Positions 52,039 through 61,480 are shown, counted from the first letter of the stretch. The stretch: 64,000 bases of DNA from Mycobacteriaceae bacterium (GCA_019749805.1 JAIEPH010000034.1:23113-87112); one strand, 5' to 3'. The notes: generated by a model not told the origin, from the sequence alone. Program-made: numbers and translations.

Positions 52039-53556
52039 CTAGGCGGACTTGATAGCCCGGTCGTGCGCACGGCCGAAGACCATCGATTCCTCGATACGGT
52101 CGAACCGGTGGTCGATCGCATCGAGCACATAGTTGTGCCGTACGTTCCACGGCCGGTGGGTGCCCGATTTAGGCAGCACATGTCCAGAACGCTGGACGTA
52201 ACCGGCGTTGATGTTCCATGCCGGCTTTTCGGGCATCGGCTTGTCACCGAGATGCGGGTATGCATGTGTGTAGCCGTGGGCGTCCATGTACGCCAACAGC
52301 TTTGCCACCGCTCGCGCCGTCAGGTCGACGCGCAACGTCCAGGACGCGTTGATGTAGCCGACGCTCCACGCGGCGTTGGGGATGTCCTCGAGCATGTGCT
52401 CCTTGTAGACGAACCGGTCCTGTGGCTTGACCTCTGTACCGTCGACACTCAACGCGACACCGCCGAGCGCCTGCAGCTGGATCCCGGTGGCGGAAATGAT
52501 GATGTCGGCGTCGATTCGCTTTCCCGAGCACAGCACGATTCCGGTGGCGTCGATGTGGTCGATCGCGTCGGTGACCACGTCCAGGCGGCCGTCTGCGATC
52601 GTGTCGTAGAAGTCGTTGTCGAGAATGGCGCACAGTCGTTGATCCCACGGGTCGTAGCGTGGCTTGAAATGCGTGTCGACCGGATAGCCCTGCGGCAGAT
52701 GACGTTTCGCGCTGCTGCGTACGTAGGACTTGCTGAGCCGGGGGAACGTCCGCGCGAAAGCGTAGACGACCACCGTGAAAAAGGTGTTGTAGAGACGGGC
52801 CGCGGAATAGCCGAGTCGACCCGGCAGCAGCTTGCGCAGGAATTGCACGATGGGGTTGATGCGAGGCGTCGACAGGATGTACGTCGGTGAGCGCTGCAGC
52901 ATGGTGACGCGGCCGGCCTTTTCCGTCAGCGAGGGAATCATGCTCACCGCGGTCGCGCCGCTACCGATCACCACGAGCTTCTTGCCGGTGTAGTCGAGCG
53001 ATTCGGGCCAGTGTTGTGGATGGACCACCTCGCCCGAGAACTGCTCGAGGCCCGGGAAGTCCGGCCGGTAGGGCTCGTCGTAGTTGTAGTAGCCGGTGCC
53101 GAAGAACAAGAAGCGGCAACGGTAGGTCTTGATTTGGCCGGCCTCGCCGTCGTGCTCGGTCGTGACGGTCCAGGTATCGGTCGTCGAGTCCCAATCGGCG
53201 GACTGCACGCGGGTGTTGAACCGGATGTGGGAGTCGATGCCGTGCTTACGGGCGGTCTGGATGAGGTATTCGCGGATGTCGTCGCCATCGGCGACGTTCT
53301 CGGGCCGCGTCCACGGTTCGAACGGGTAGCTCAGGGTGAAGATGTCGCTGTCGGAGCGGATGCCCGGATACCGATTCAGGTCCCAGGTCCCGCCGATGCG
53401 CGCTCGGCGTTCCAGTACCGCGTAGCTCAGGTTCGGGTTCTTCTCGCGGATCCGATACGCGGCGCCGATCCCCGAGATCCCCGCGCCGATGATCAGCACA
53501 TCGAAGTATTCGCCGCCGACCGTCTGGTCCTCGCGCAAGCGCTCGCCCTGGCCCAT
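52039..53556 (-). CDS. EthA-like flavin monooxygenase, intact paralog
   Basis: 505 residues, close paralog of the next gene downstream and of the M. tuberculosis EthA/MymA group. FAD fold GAGISGIGAAYR (24-35), fingerprint FSGEVVHPQHW (173-183), and NADPH fold VVIGSGATA (195-203). Enzymes of this group insert oxygen into ketones or oxidise sulfur, as EthA does with ethionamide; the physiological substrates are mostly unknown. The ATG at 53554-53556 has AGGAGG upstream. The two paralogs are 10 nt apart and form an operon that probably arose by tandem duplication. Confidence 0.9.
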   Translation of the reverse strand: MGQGERLREDQTVGGEYFDVLIIGAGISGIGAAYRIREKNPNLSYAVLERRARIGGTWDLNRYPGIRSDSDIFTLSYPFEPWTRPENVADGDDIREYLIQTARKHGIDSHIRFNTRVQSADWDSTTDTWTVTTEHDGEAGQIKTYRCRFLFFGTGYYNYDEPYRPDFPGLEQFSGEVVHPQHWPESLDYTGKKLVVIGSGATAVSMIPSLTEKAGRVTMLQRSPTYILSTPRINPIVQFLRKLLPGRLGYSAARLYNTFFTVVVYAFARTFPRLSKSYVRSSAKRHLPQGYPVDTHFKPRYDPWDQRLCAILDNDFYDTIADGRLDVVTDAIDHIDATGIVLCSGKRIDADIIISATGIQLQALGGVALSVDGTEVKPQDRFVYKEHMLEDIPNAAWSVGYINASWTLRVDLTARAVAKLLAYMDAHGYTHAYPHLGDKPMPEKPAWNINAGYVQRSGHVLPKSGTHRPWNVRHNYVLDAIDHRFDRIEESMVFGRAHDRAIKSA

Positions 53557-53597
53557 CCGGCGACCTCCTTTGGTTCGGCTGAGTACCACGATATGGG

Positions 53598-54578
53598 TCA
53601 GGAGCCGAGCGCGTCCACGATCGACGCCAATGACTCCACCGCGATCGGTCCGGGCTGGTAGAGGCAGATCTGGTCCGCGACGCCGTCGACCCGGCCGCGA
53701 ATGTGTGCGGCAACCTCGGCGGGACTTCCACAGGCCGCGATGGTGTGCAGGATGTCGTCGTCGATGAGCTTGCCCATCTCCTCCCAGCGACCCTGCTTGG
53801 ACAGCGTGTTCAACTCCGGCTGCAGATCACCCCACCCGTGCACGTCCAGGACGGGGCGGTACGCGGGCGTCGATCCGTAGAAGCCCAGCAGGCGGCGAGC
53901 GGCGGTGTGGTCTTCGCCCACCGACACGATGATCTCGGGAACGATCGCGAGGTCTGCCGCGTCGCGCCCCGCCGCTGCCAGTCCCTTCCGGACATTGGGC
54001 ATGGTGACCTCGTCGAGGAAGCGCCTCGACCCGAACGGCATGACCAGCAGGCCGTCAGCGACCTCGGCGGTCGCCCGCGTCAGCAACGGACCCAGCGCCC
54101 CGAGGTAGATCGGGGGCGGGCCGAACGCATTCGGTCCCGGGTTGAAGGTCGGCGTCATCAGGGTGTGCCGGTAGTACTCGCCGCGGAAATCGAGACGTTC
54201 GCCGTCGTTCCATGCGGCGAAGATCGCGCGCAACGCGCCGACCATCTCCTTCATCCGCGCGACCGGCTTGTCGAAGTCCGTGCCGTAACGCTTCTCGATC
54301 TGGGCGCGCACCTGCGTACCGAGGCCCAGGGTGAAGCGCCCCTGCGCCAGTAGCTGCATGTCGTTGGCCTCATGCGCAAGCTGAACAGGGTTGCGCGGGA
54401 ACGCGATTGCCACGTTCGTCATGAGATCGAGGCCACCGACGGTGGAAGCGACAGCCAGCGGGGCGAACACGTCGTGCGGCCCCTCGAACGTGAATACCCC
54501 ACTGGCTCCCGCCTCGCGCAGCGCGTGCGCGCGTTCGATCGCATCCGTCGGGCCGAACAACGCTGTCATGATCTTCAC
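53598..54578 (-). CDS. LLM-class F420-dependent oxidoreductase
   Basis: 326 residues, luciferase-like TIM barrel. The start MKIMTALFGPTDAIERAHAL, the RFTLGLGTQVRAQIEKRYG segment (F420-binding loop) and NDGERLDFRGEYYRHTLM are typical of F420-dependent mycobacterial oxidoreductases. The GTG at 54576-54578 gives the family start; an ATG nine bases later is also possible. It is divergent from aofH across 19 nt, and the frame open further upstream belongs to the aofH region. Substrate unknown. Confidence 0.88.
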   Translation of the reverse strand: MKIMTALFGPTDAIERAHALREAGASGVFTFEGPHDVFAPLAVASTVGGLDLMTNVAIAFPRNPVQLAHEANDMQLLAQGRFTLGLGTQVRAQIEKRYGTDFDKPVARMKEMVGALRAIFAAWNDGERLDFRGEYYRHTLMTPTFNPGPNAFGPPPIYLGALGPLLTRATAEVADGLLVMPFGSRRFLDEVTMPNVRKGLAAAGRDAADLAIVPEIIVSVGEDHTAARRLLGFYGSTPAYRPVLDVHGWGDLQPELNTLSKQGRWEEMGKLIDDDILHTIAACGSPAEVAAHIRGRVDGVADQICLYQPGPIAVESLASIVDALGS

Positions 54579-54597
54579 AGCGTGAGAGCCTAGTGGC

Positions 54598-56022
54598 GTG
54601 ACATACCCGACGGGCGATGAGCGCTTACGCGAAGTGGGCCCCCGGCCGGAGGGCAGGGGACAGCCGACGAATGTCGACGTGGTCGTCGTGGGTGCCGGGT
54701 TCGCAGGCTTGGCGGCCGCGCGCGAGCTGGACAAACGCGGCCGCGACGTCCTGGTGCTCGAAGGCCGCGACCGCGTCGGCGGCCGATCGTCGACAGCGAC
54801 CATCGCCGGCGTCCCCGTCGACCTCGGCGGCACCTTCGTCGGCCCGACCCAGGATGCGGTCGTCGCGATGGCCGACGAGCTGGGCTGCGAGACGGTGCCG
54901 ACCCACAGTCGCGGAAAGAATCTGATCCAGTGGCGCGGTAAGGTCCGCGCCTATCGCAGCACGATTCCGAGGCTGTCCATCCTCGAATTACTCGACGTAT
55001 CCCGCATCCAGTGGCGGTTCGAGCGGGTGTGCCGACGGGTGCCGGTAGACGAACCGTGGACGTCGCCGATCGCGGACATCCTCGACTCGAAGACGTTGGA
55101 CCAGTGGCTGCGATACGTGCACGCCAGCGCCGGGACCAGGGACCTGATGACGATCATGGCCCGGGTGACGTGGGGATGCGAGCCCGATGCGGTGTCGATG
55201 CTGCACGCCGTGCGCTACGTGAAGGCCGCGGGCGGTCTTGGCCGGATGCTCGACGTCGAGGGCGGCGCCCAGCAGGACCGCTTCCCCGGCGGCACGCAGC
55301 AGATCGCGATCCGGATGGCCGAGGAGCTGGGTCCGCGTGTGGTGCTGGGCGCCGCGGTGCGCACGATCGAACGCCGCACCGACGGCACGTTGGCAGTCAC
55401 CTCGGACAACGGAACGGTCACCGCGAAGGCCGTCATCGTGGCCATTCCGCCGGAGCATCGCAAAGGCATCGCGTTCCTACCGGAGCTGCCGCCCGAGTAC
55501 GGCAAACTCGCGCAACACTGGCCACAGGGCAACCTGAGCAAGGCGTACGCCGCCTACGAGAAGCCGTTCTGGCGTGCCAACGGCTGTTCGGGCGAGGCGT
55601 TGTCCGACGAGGGCCCGGTCTTCATCACGTTCGACGTCAGCCCCGGCGACTCCGATGTTCAAGGTCCCGGAGTCCTACTGGGATTCACCGACTCGCGGAC
55701 GTTCGACCCGCTGCCCCCCGCCGACCGGCGCGACCGCGCGCTGACCGGGTTCGCGGCGTTGTTCGGTGATGCCGCACTGCACCCCATCGACTACCTCGAT
55801 CACTGCTGGAGCGCAGAGGAGTTCGCGCCGGGTGGCCCGACGGCAGCGGTGCCGCCGGGTTCGTGGACGACGTACGGGCCGTGGTTGCGTAAGCCCGTCG
55901 ACGGCATCCACTGGGCCGGAACGGAAACCGCCGATACCTGGACGGGCTTTCTCGACGGTGCGATCCGCTCGGGTCAGCGCGCGGCCGACGAGGTGGACCG
56001 GGAGTTGTCGGCTAGGAGCTGA
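54598..56022 (+). CDS. aofH: flavin-containing amine oxidase AofH
   Basis: 474 residues, monoamine-oxidase family. FAD fold VVVGAGFAGLAAARELD (residues 30-46) with GRDRVGGRSSTA, and the C-terminal flavin motif HWAGTETADTWTGFLDGAIR close to the end. The Cys that binds FAD covalently in eukaryotic MAO is not at its usual place, so the flavin is probably non-covalent. The sequence follows Rv3170 of M. tuberculosis closely, with about 20 extra residues at the N-terminus. GTG start; the neighbour hpx converges, as in M. tuberculosis. Confidence 0.92.
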   Translation: MTYPTGDERLREVGPRPEGRGQPTNVDVVVVGAGFAGLAAARELDKRGRDVLVLEGRDRVGGRSSTATIAGVPVDLGGTFVGPTQDAVVAMADELGCETVPTHSRGKNLIQWRGKVRAYRSTIPRLSILELLDVSRIQWRFERVCRRVPVDEPWTSPIADILDSKTLDQWLRYVHASAGTRDLMTIMARVTWGCEPDAVSMLHAVRYVKAAGGLGRMLDVEGGAQQDRFPGGTQQIAIRMAEELGPRVVLGAAVRTIERRTDGTLAVTSDNGTVTAKAVIVAIPPEHRKGIAFLPELPPEYGKLAQHWPQGNLSKAYAAYEKPFWRANGCSGEALSDEGPVFITFDVSPGDSDVQGPGVLLGFTDSRTFDPLPPADRRDRALTGFAALFGDAALHPIDYLDHCWSAEEFAPGGPTAAVPPGSWTTYGPWLRKPVDGIHWAGTETADTWTGFLDGAIRSGQRAADEVDRELSARS

Positions 56023-56980
56023 CCCGTCGCTCCTCGGTGACCGAGTCGATGAGCCAGCGCAGGTGCTTGTTGACCGCATCGGGACGCTCGAGGATCGCGC
56101 AGTGACCGCCGGACAGTTCGACGAATTGCGCGAGATTCGGCACCTCTTTCGCGATTCGGCGCGACGACACCATCGGCAGCAACCTGTCCTGCTCGCTGCC
56201 GATCACCAACGTCGGCACCGACAGGTTCGTCAACCCGATGTGTTGCGGTCCGAGTTGGTCGACGAGCGTGCGGGCCCAACCGCCTCGTCCGGCGGGCGGG
56301 GTCGCGGTGAACAGTTCGTAGATGAACTCCGCGATCGCAGGATCGGCGTCGCGGCCGACCGCCAGGGAAGACACGAATCGTCGGCTCGTGCGCGTAGCCA
56401 CTCGCAGCAGCGGCGCCTCGCCGAACGTCTTGAGCAATGTGCCCGCAGTGAGGACGCGGGCGGCGGCCAACGGCGCTGGCACCGGCAGAAAGTTCACATG
56501 ACGCAGCAGGTCGCCGGTGGTCGTGTTGATCAGGGCGGCTCCATCGACGAGCTCTGACACCCGACCGGGATAACGCTCCGCCCACGACGAGATCGCGATA
56601 CCGCCCATCGAGTGGCCCGCGATGACGGCGCGCTCCCCCGGCTTCAACGTTGCCTCGAGCACGGCGTCGACGTCGCCGGCCAGGCAGTCCAGGCTGTAGC
56701 CGCTGCGCCTGACGGGTATTGCGCTGCGGCCGTGGCCGCGGTGATCGAAGGCGATGACGCGGTGATCCCTCGCCAGGTCGGCGATCTGGTAGGCCCACAC
56801 CCGAAGGGCGCAGGTGATGCCGTGAGCCAGCACGACGGGGTAACCGTCCTCGGGTCCGAAGACCTCGGCGTGCAGGCGGATGCCGTCCTTGGAACGCACA
56901 CCCACGCTGCGTCCGCGGCCCAACGCCTCGGCCGCGGCGAACCTTCTCGCCCGCGATCGGCCTCTTTGACCTACCGCCAT
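56012..56980 (-). CDS. hpx: alpha/beta hydrolase Hpx (Rv3171c-like)
   Basis: 322 residues. Alpha/beta-hydrolase fold with oxyanion LAHGITCALRVWA, FDHRGHGRS, the nucleophile Ser124 in IAGHSMGG, and the terminal His in LSGGHCAILERPD. Called non-haem haloperoxidase in M. tuberculosis, but this fold is more often an esterase or epoxide hydrolase. I use the ATG at 56978-56980; in-frame ATGs at 57007, 57019 and 57088 would give longer forms. It overlaps aofH tail-to-tail by 11 nt and is divergent from fadB4. Confidence 0.85.
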   Translation of the reverse strand: MAVGQRGRSRARRFAAAEALGRGRSVGVRSKDGIRLHAEVFGPEDGYPVVLAHGITCALRVWAYQIADLARDHRVIAFDHRGHGRSAIPVRRSGYSLDCLAGDVDAVLEATLKPGERAVIAGHSMGGIAISSWAERYPGRVSELVDGAALINTTTGDLLRHVNFLPVPAPLAAARVLTAGTLLKTFGEAPLLRVATRTSRRFVSSLAVGRDADPAIAEFIYELFTATPPAGRGGWARTLVDQLGPQHIGLTNLSVPTLVIGSEQDRLLPMVSSRRIAKEVPNLAQFVELSGGHCAILERPDAVNKHLRWLIDSVTEERRVSS

Positions 56981-57089
56981 GGGTACTCCCCTCGCGCTCG
57001 GCAACATTGCCGGATTCATCAGCCTACCGGTCGGTTGGTCGGAGTTCCCGCAGGAGTTAAATGGTGGCGTCGACGAAAGAAAGGCCACA

Positions 57090-58061
57090 ATGCGCGCGAT
57101 ACAGATAGCCAGCCTGGACGGACCGCAAGCGGCGAAGCTCGTCGAGATCGACGAACCGGCAGGCGACGACGCTGTCCTGGTCGACGTACACGCCGCCGGG
57201 GTGGCCTTCCCCGATGCGTTGCAATCGCGCGGGCTCTACCAGTACAAGCCGGAGATGCCCTACACGCCTGGCGCCGAAATCGCCGGCGTGGTGCGCAGCG
57301 CACCCGACGGCGCACACGTCTCGGCGGGCGATCGGGTGTGCGGCCTGACAATGCTGTGCGGGGCGATGGCCGAAGTCGTTGCGCTGGCACCAGATCGGGT
57401 GTTCAAGCTACCCGACTCGGTGTCGTTCGAGGCCGGGGCCGGTCTGTTGTTCAACGACCTCACCATGCATCATGCGTTGCTCACCAGGGGGCGCCTCGCC
57501 GAGGGTGAGACGGTCCTCGTGCATGGTGCGGCCGGCGGTATCGGGACATCGACGCTGCGGTTGGCACCGGCGTGGGGCGCGTCGCGGACCATCGCGGTCG
57601 TCAGCACCGAGGACAAGATCGCGGTCGCCAAGGCGGCCGGGGCCTCCGACGTCGTACTGGCCGATGGGTTCAAGGATGCGGTCAAGGAACTGACCGCAGG
57701 CCGCGGCGTCGACATCGTCGTCGACCCGGTCGGCGGCGACCGGTTCACCGATTCGCTGCGTTCGCTGGCACCGGGCGGGCGACTGCTCGTGGTCGGATTC
57801 ACCGGCGGCTCGATCCCCGAGGTCAAGGTCAACCGGCTGCTGCTCAACAACGTCGACGCGGTCGGTGTCGGTTGGGGCGCCTGGGCGGGCACGCATCCGG
57901 GCTATCTGCTCGAACAGTGGGCCGAACTCGAACCGCTGCTGGCGTCGGGCGAGGTTTCCGCGCCCACCCCCGAGATCTATCCGCTCGAGCGCGCAGCCGA
58001 TGCGATCGCGTCGCTGGAAGACCGCAGCGCGAAGGGCAAAGTCGTCGTCAAGCTGCGGTGA
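57090..58061 (+). CDS. fadB4: NADPH:quinone oxidoreductase family protein FadB4
   Basis: 323 residues, zinc-free MDR protein. N-terminal domain with HAAGVAFPDALQSRGLYQYK and PGAEIAGVV; NADPH fold VLVHGAAGGIGTSTLRLAPA; C-terminal NRLLLNNVDAVGVGWGAW. Length and sequence match Rv3141 of M. tuberculosis, which sits next to fadE23; here it is about 44 kb away from fadE23, a local rearrangement relative to that species. The ATG at 57090 (MRAIQIASLDG) has GAAAGG upstream. The next gene overlaps by 4 nt. Confidence 0.92.
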   Translation: MRAIQIASLDGPQAAKLVEIDEPAGDDAVLVDVHAAGVAFPDALQSRGLYQYKPEMPYTPGAEIAGVVRSAPDGAHVSAGDRVCGLTMLCGAMAEVVALAPDRVFKLPDSVSFEAGAGLLFNDLTMHHALLTRGRLAEGETVLVHGAAGGIGTSTLRLAPAWGASRTIAVVSTEDKIAVAKAAGASDVVLADGFKDAVKELTAGRGVDIVVDPVGGDRFTDSLRSLAPGGRLLVVGFTGGSIPEVKVNRLLLNNVDAVGVGWGAWAGTHPGYLLEQWAELEPLLASGEVSAPTPEIYPLERAADAIASLEDRSAKGKVVVKLR

Positions 58062-58897
58062 GGCTGCTTCGGCGGCGACGCCGCGTCACGGTCCGGCGCT
58101 TCGATGCGGTGACAGCTACGTGGGTGGATGTCGATGACGTACAGGCCACCGACCGCGACGAGTTGACCGTCGCGACATTCAACATCTGGTTCGACGACTA
58201 CCACGCCCAGCAGCGCTACCATGCGATCGCCGATCTGCTGGGTGAGCGCATGCCCGATGTCATTGTCCTGCAAGAGGTCACGCCGGTGGCGCTTGACATC
58301 TTCCTCGAACAGGCGTGGATTCGCGAAGCGTATCTGACCGCGTCGGTGGTCGGCGGTGGCACCGGCAACTACGGAATGCTGATGCTGTCGCGGGTGCCCA
58401 TCTTGCGGGCCACCTACGCACAGCTGCCGACGCGCCAGACGCGCGGAATCCTCGAAGCGGAGCTGGCTCTCGACGGCGCCCGGCAGATCGTCTGCTGCGT
58501 GCATCTGGACAGCGGCAAGTCCTCGGCACGGCTACGCGCTTGGCAGTTGCGCAGGGTCTTCCATGGGCTGCGGACAGCCGAAAATGCTTTGGTACTCGGC
58601 GACTTCAACATGCGCGACGCAGAAAACGAACGGATCGCCGCGCCGTTCTGCGACGTGTGGCCCGCGTTGCGGCCGGACGACCCCGGCTACACCGAGAACA
58701 CATCGATCAATCTGATGCGCTTCGACGCTCGGAACAAGAAGCGACACGTGCGGTTCGACCGTGTGCTTCTCAAGGGAACCCGCTGGCGCGCGGCCGGTAT
58801 CGAATTGCTTGGCACGCAACCGATCTCCCCTGAGCTGCCGCGGGTGTTTCCCTCCGACCACTTCGGCGTCGAGTGCCGCCTCGTCCGTCACAGGTAG
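58058..58897 (+). CDS. endonuclease/exonuclease/phosphatase family protein
   Basis: 279 residues. The EEP fold is seen in TFNIWFDDYH (Asn42), VLQEVTP (Glu73), VCCVHLDSG, LGDFNMRD and PSDHFGVEC, close to the TDP2-like/Mg-dependent phosphodiesterase branch. Substrates range from DNA 5'-tyrosyl ends to phospholipids, so the role is open. An Arg-rich N-terminus (LLRRRRRVTVRR) precedes the fold. GTG start with a 4-nt overlap to fadB4; it overlaps tail-to-tail by 10 nt with the hydrolase gene on the other strand. Confidence 0.85.
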   Translation: MRLLRRRRRVTVRRFDAVTATWVDVDDVQATDRDELTVATFNIWFDDYHAQQRYHAIADLLGERMPDVIVLQEVTPVALDIFLEQAWIREAYLTASVVGGGTGNYGMLMLSRVPILRATYAQLPTRQTRGILEAELALDGARQIVCCVHLDSGKSSARLRAWQLRRVFHGLRTAENALVLGDFNMRDAENERIAAPFCDVWPALRPDDPGYTENTSINLMRFDARNKKRHVRFDRVLLKGTRWRAAGIELLGTQPISPELPRVFPSDHFGVECRLVRHR

Positions 58898-59649
58898 GGG
58901 TCGGCCCAGGCGCTGATGATCTTGGCGGCTCGCGCCGCCTGGTTCTTGCCGGTGAGCAGGTGGTCGGCCCCCTCCAGCGAGACGAAGCTGCGGGGATGCC
59001 TGGCCGCGCGGAAGATCTCGCTGGCGTTGGCGATGCCGACGGTGTTGTCGGTGGGCGAATGCATGACGATCAGCGCCCGGCGCAGGTTCCGGATCTGCTC
59101 GCGAAGATCGGCATTGCGAACGTCTTCGATGAAGTGCCGCTTCAGCGTCAGCGCCTTTCCGCCGGCCAAGAACGGCGCCTCACCTTCGGCCTCGATCCGC
59201 GCCACCAGCGCGTCGTAATTCTTTTCGACGTGTCCGGGCTCGTACGGTGCGCCGACGCTCGCGACCGCCGCCACGGTCGGACACTCGTGCGCGGCTGCGA
59301 TAACCGCCGAGCCGCCGAAGGAGTGACCGACGAGCAGCCGTACCTCCCGGCCCGACTCGTTCATGAACTCGACCGCGCGGACGGTGTCGTCGACCTTGTG
59401 CGAGAACGAACCGTCGCCCCAATCCCCTTCGGAATCGCCGAGGCCGAGGTTGTCGAAACGCAGCACACCGATGCCCTCGCTCGCGAGCTGCTTGCAGATC
59501 CGACTGGCGGCGGGACTGTCCTTTCCGAGAGTGAAGCCGTGCGCGAAGACAGCCCATCCGCGCAGGTCGCCCTCGGGAAGATCGACGAGGCCAGCCAGAA
59601 CGGGTCCGGTGGTGCTCGGAAATCTGACACGCTCGGCCACGCACGTCAT
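58888..59649 (-). CDS. alpha/beta hydrolase
   Basis: 253 residues. Oxyanion segment VFAHGFTLGKDSPAA, the nucleophile elbow LVGHSFGGSAV, acid in MHSPTDNTVG and His in LEGADHLLTG. The RVRFPSTTGPVLAGLVDLPEG start is typical of OsmC-fusion-type or BAAT-like bacterial hydrolases. The ATG at 59647-59649 is chosen because family similarity begins right after it. It lies 37 nt downstream of mbtM on the same strand and may share its transcript. Confidence 0.85.
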   Translation of the reverse strand: MTCVAERVRFPSTTGPVLAGLVDLPEGDLRGWAVFAHGFTLGKDSPAASRICKQLASEGIGVLRFDNLGLGDSEGDWGDGSFSHKVDDTVRAVEFMNESGREVRLLVGHSFGGSAVIAAAHECPTVAAVASVGAPYEPGHVEKNYDALVARIEAEGEAPFLAGGKALTLKRHFIEDVRNADLREQIRNLRRALIVMHSPTDNTVGIANASEIFRAARHPRSFVSLEGADHLLTGKNQAARAAKIISAWADPYL

Positions 59650-59686
59650 CCTGTCATTCCGCGCACCGAGACTGTCTCGGCGGGTT

Positions 59687-61231
59687 CTAGAACTCGCCGG
59701 CCTCGAGACCTCGCTTGACCTCGAGTCGGCGCAGCTTGCCTGACGTCGTCCTCGGCAGCGAGCCGGGGCGAACGAAGACGACATCCGACGGCACCACACC
59801 GCACTCGGATGCGACGCGCTGCACGACTTGGGCGCGAAGGTCCGCCTCGTTGGGTCCCCGGAACTCCGCGACGATCATGACGCCCGCACGTATCGACCGC
59901 TCTCCGACACCGATCGCGACGACGGCGCCCTCGCGCACCCCAGGGACCGTGGCGGCCACCTGCTCCACCTCGGCGGGGAAGATGTTGCGGCCCGCGACGG
60001 TGATGAGTTCCTTGGCGCGCCCGCACACCACCAGCCCGCCGTCGACGAGGTAACCCAGATCCCCGGTCGCGAACCATTCGTCGGCGTCCACTGCGGCGTC
60101 ACCGATATAGCCCGACATCATCGACGTGCCGCGAATCATGACCTCGCCGACCTCATGCCCGGCGTCCTGAGTCGTCGCATCGTCGGGTGATTCGATGCGC
60201 ACTGACATCCCCGGGATCGGCTCGCCGAGCACCGCGTTGCCCGACTCGTCGGCAATGAGGCCACGCCCCGGTTCGGGAACCGTTACTGCACAAGTGGATT
60301 CGGCCAACCCGTAGGACGGCGCCAGTGCGCCGGCGTCGAAACCGAAGCGGGCCATCTCGGTGGCGAAGCGCGCGGTGAGTTCGCAGTCGACGGGTTCACC
60401 GCCGTTGAGCGCGAACCGCATGGCGCTCAGGTCGACGTCGGTGACACGGCGCGAATACTTGCCGATCATGCCGTAGGCCATATTCGGCGCTGCCGTGATG
60501 GACGCCCCGCTCTCGGTGAGCCAGTTCAGCCATCGGAACGGCGACGCCTGAAACGCCGTCGTCGGCGCCTGCCACACGGCCGTGCCCGCCAACGCCCCCG
60601 CGAGAAGCAAGCTCAGCCCCATGTCGTGATACAGCGGCAACCAGGAGCAGCCGACGTCGACTGTGGACACCCCGATGCGGGCGTTGAGCCCGCTCAGGTT
60701 GGCCAGCACGGCGTCCGGCGAAAGCCGTACCGTCCGCGGGACTCCCGTCGACCCCGCGGTGCCCTGCAGGATCGCCACCGGGGCGAGGCGGTCCGGCGGC
60801 ACGAACGTCGTCGATCGACCCGCGGGCGCGACGGAGTCGAGTTCCTTGACGACGAGCGGCCCTTCGGAGGCCCACAGCTGCTCGAGGTGGGCGCCGTGGC
60901 TGAGCACGTGGCTGACACCCATGCCCGCAAACCTGCCGAGCGTCGTGCGTGCCCACTGATCGGTGTCGGCGCCGCGGACCGGCCCGTGGGTGATCGAAAC
61001 CGCCGCGCCGGCCTGGAAGGCGCCCAGAATCGCGGCGATGAACTCGACCGTGGGTTCACCGGTCAGACCGAGCGCGGCGACGTCGTCGTTCAGCAGCCAT
61101 TCCGCGACGTTCTGGGACCGCGCATGCACCTCCGGCCATGGATGACGGGTCCACTGCCCGTCGTCCAGGACGGCCAAGAACTGGCCGCTGCTCGATAGCC
61201 GGTTGGCTAACGCCGTTGCCAACGAGTTCAT
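59687..61231 (-). CDS. mbtM: fatty acyl-AMP ligase MbtM (mycobactin acyl chain)
   Basis: 514 residues, adenylating enzyme. P-loop ILQGTAGSTGVPRT, SWLPLYHDMGLSLLLAGALA, APSYGLAESTCAVTVPEPG, DEWFATGDLGYL, and the catalytic Lys499 in LPRTTSGKLRR are visible. The sequence follows M. tuberculosis MbtM (FadD33, Rv1345) closely, including the start with HPWPEVH and LTGEPTVEFIAAI; MbtM activates the fatty acid loaded on MbtL for acylation of mycobactin. The partner genes mbtK, mbtL and mbtN are not adjacent, and I see no IdeR box upstream. GAGGG precedes the ATG at 61229-61231. Confidence 0.9.
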   Translation of the reverse strand: MNSLATALANRLSSSGQFLAVLDDGQWTRHPWPEVHARSQNVAEWLLNDDVAALGLTGEPTVEFIAAILGAFQAGAAVSITHGPVRGADTDQWARTTLGRFAGMGVSHVLSHGAHLEQLWASEGPLVVKELDSVAPAGRSTTFVPPDRLAPVAILQGTAGSTGVPRTVRLSPDAVLANLSGLNARIGVSTVDVGCSWLPLYHDMGLSLLLAGALAGTAVWQAPTTAFQASPFRWLNWLTESGASITAAPNMAYGMIGKYSRRVTDVDLSAMRFALNGGEPVDCELTARFATEMARFGFDAGALAPSYGLAESTCAVTVPEPGRGLIADESGNAVLGEPIPGMSVRIESPDDATTQDAGHEVGEVMIRGTSMMSGYIGDAAVDADEWFATGDLGYLVDGGLVVCGRAKELITVAGRNIFPAEVEQVAATVPGVREGAVVAIGVGERSIRAGVMIVAEFRGPNEADLRAQVVQRVASECGVVPSDVVFVRPGSLPRTTSGKLRRLEVKRGLEAGEF

Positions 61232-61437
61232 TGCACCCTCAAACGTCCTATGCTCGTCGAGTGCTACGAAGAGTAGCGGGCTGATCCTCGCAGGCGGCGG
61301 GGCCGTCAGAGCAGCCGATCCGAGATGTCGAGATAAGCCGGTACGATTGACCGTCCGCCGTACCTGCCGGAAAGACTCGGCAGGAAGAAATCAGAACAGT
61401 ATCGGGGCCGACGTTTGTCACTCATCCACGAGGTTCA
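61232..61437. other. non-coding gap upstream of mbtM
   Basis: 206 nt between mbtM and the tRNA terminator. No RNA gene is recognisable. The mbtM promoter must lie here. I searched by eye for the IdeR consensus TTAGGTTAGGCTAACCTAA and found nothing close. Confidence 0.5.
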
Positions 61438-61473
61438 CTAAAACGGCCCCCGGAGTTTCCTCCGGAGGCCGTT
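61438..61473 (-). terminator. rho-independent terminator of the tRNA-fMet locus
   Basis: On the minus strand a 14-bp stem (61460-61473 with 61442-61455, one G-T pair) closes a GAAA loop and runs into TTTTAG. It follows the tRNA 3' end by about 8 nt, the normal position for a tRNA terminator. Confidence 0.85.
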
Positions 61474-61480
61474 CCATTTA

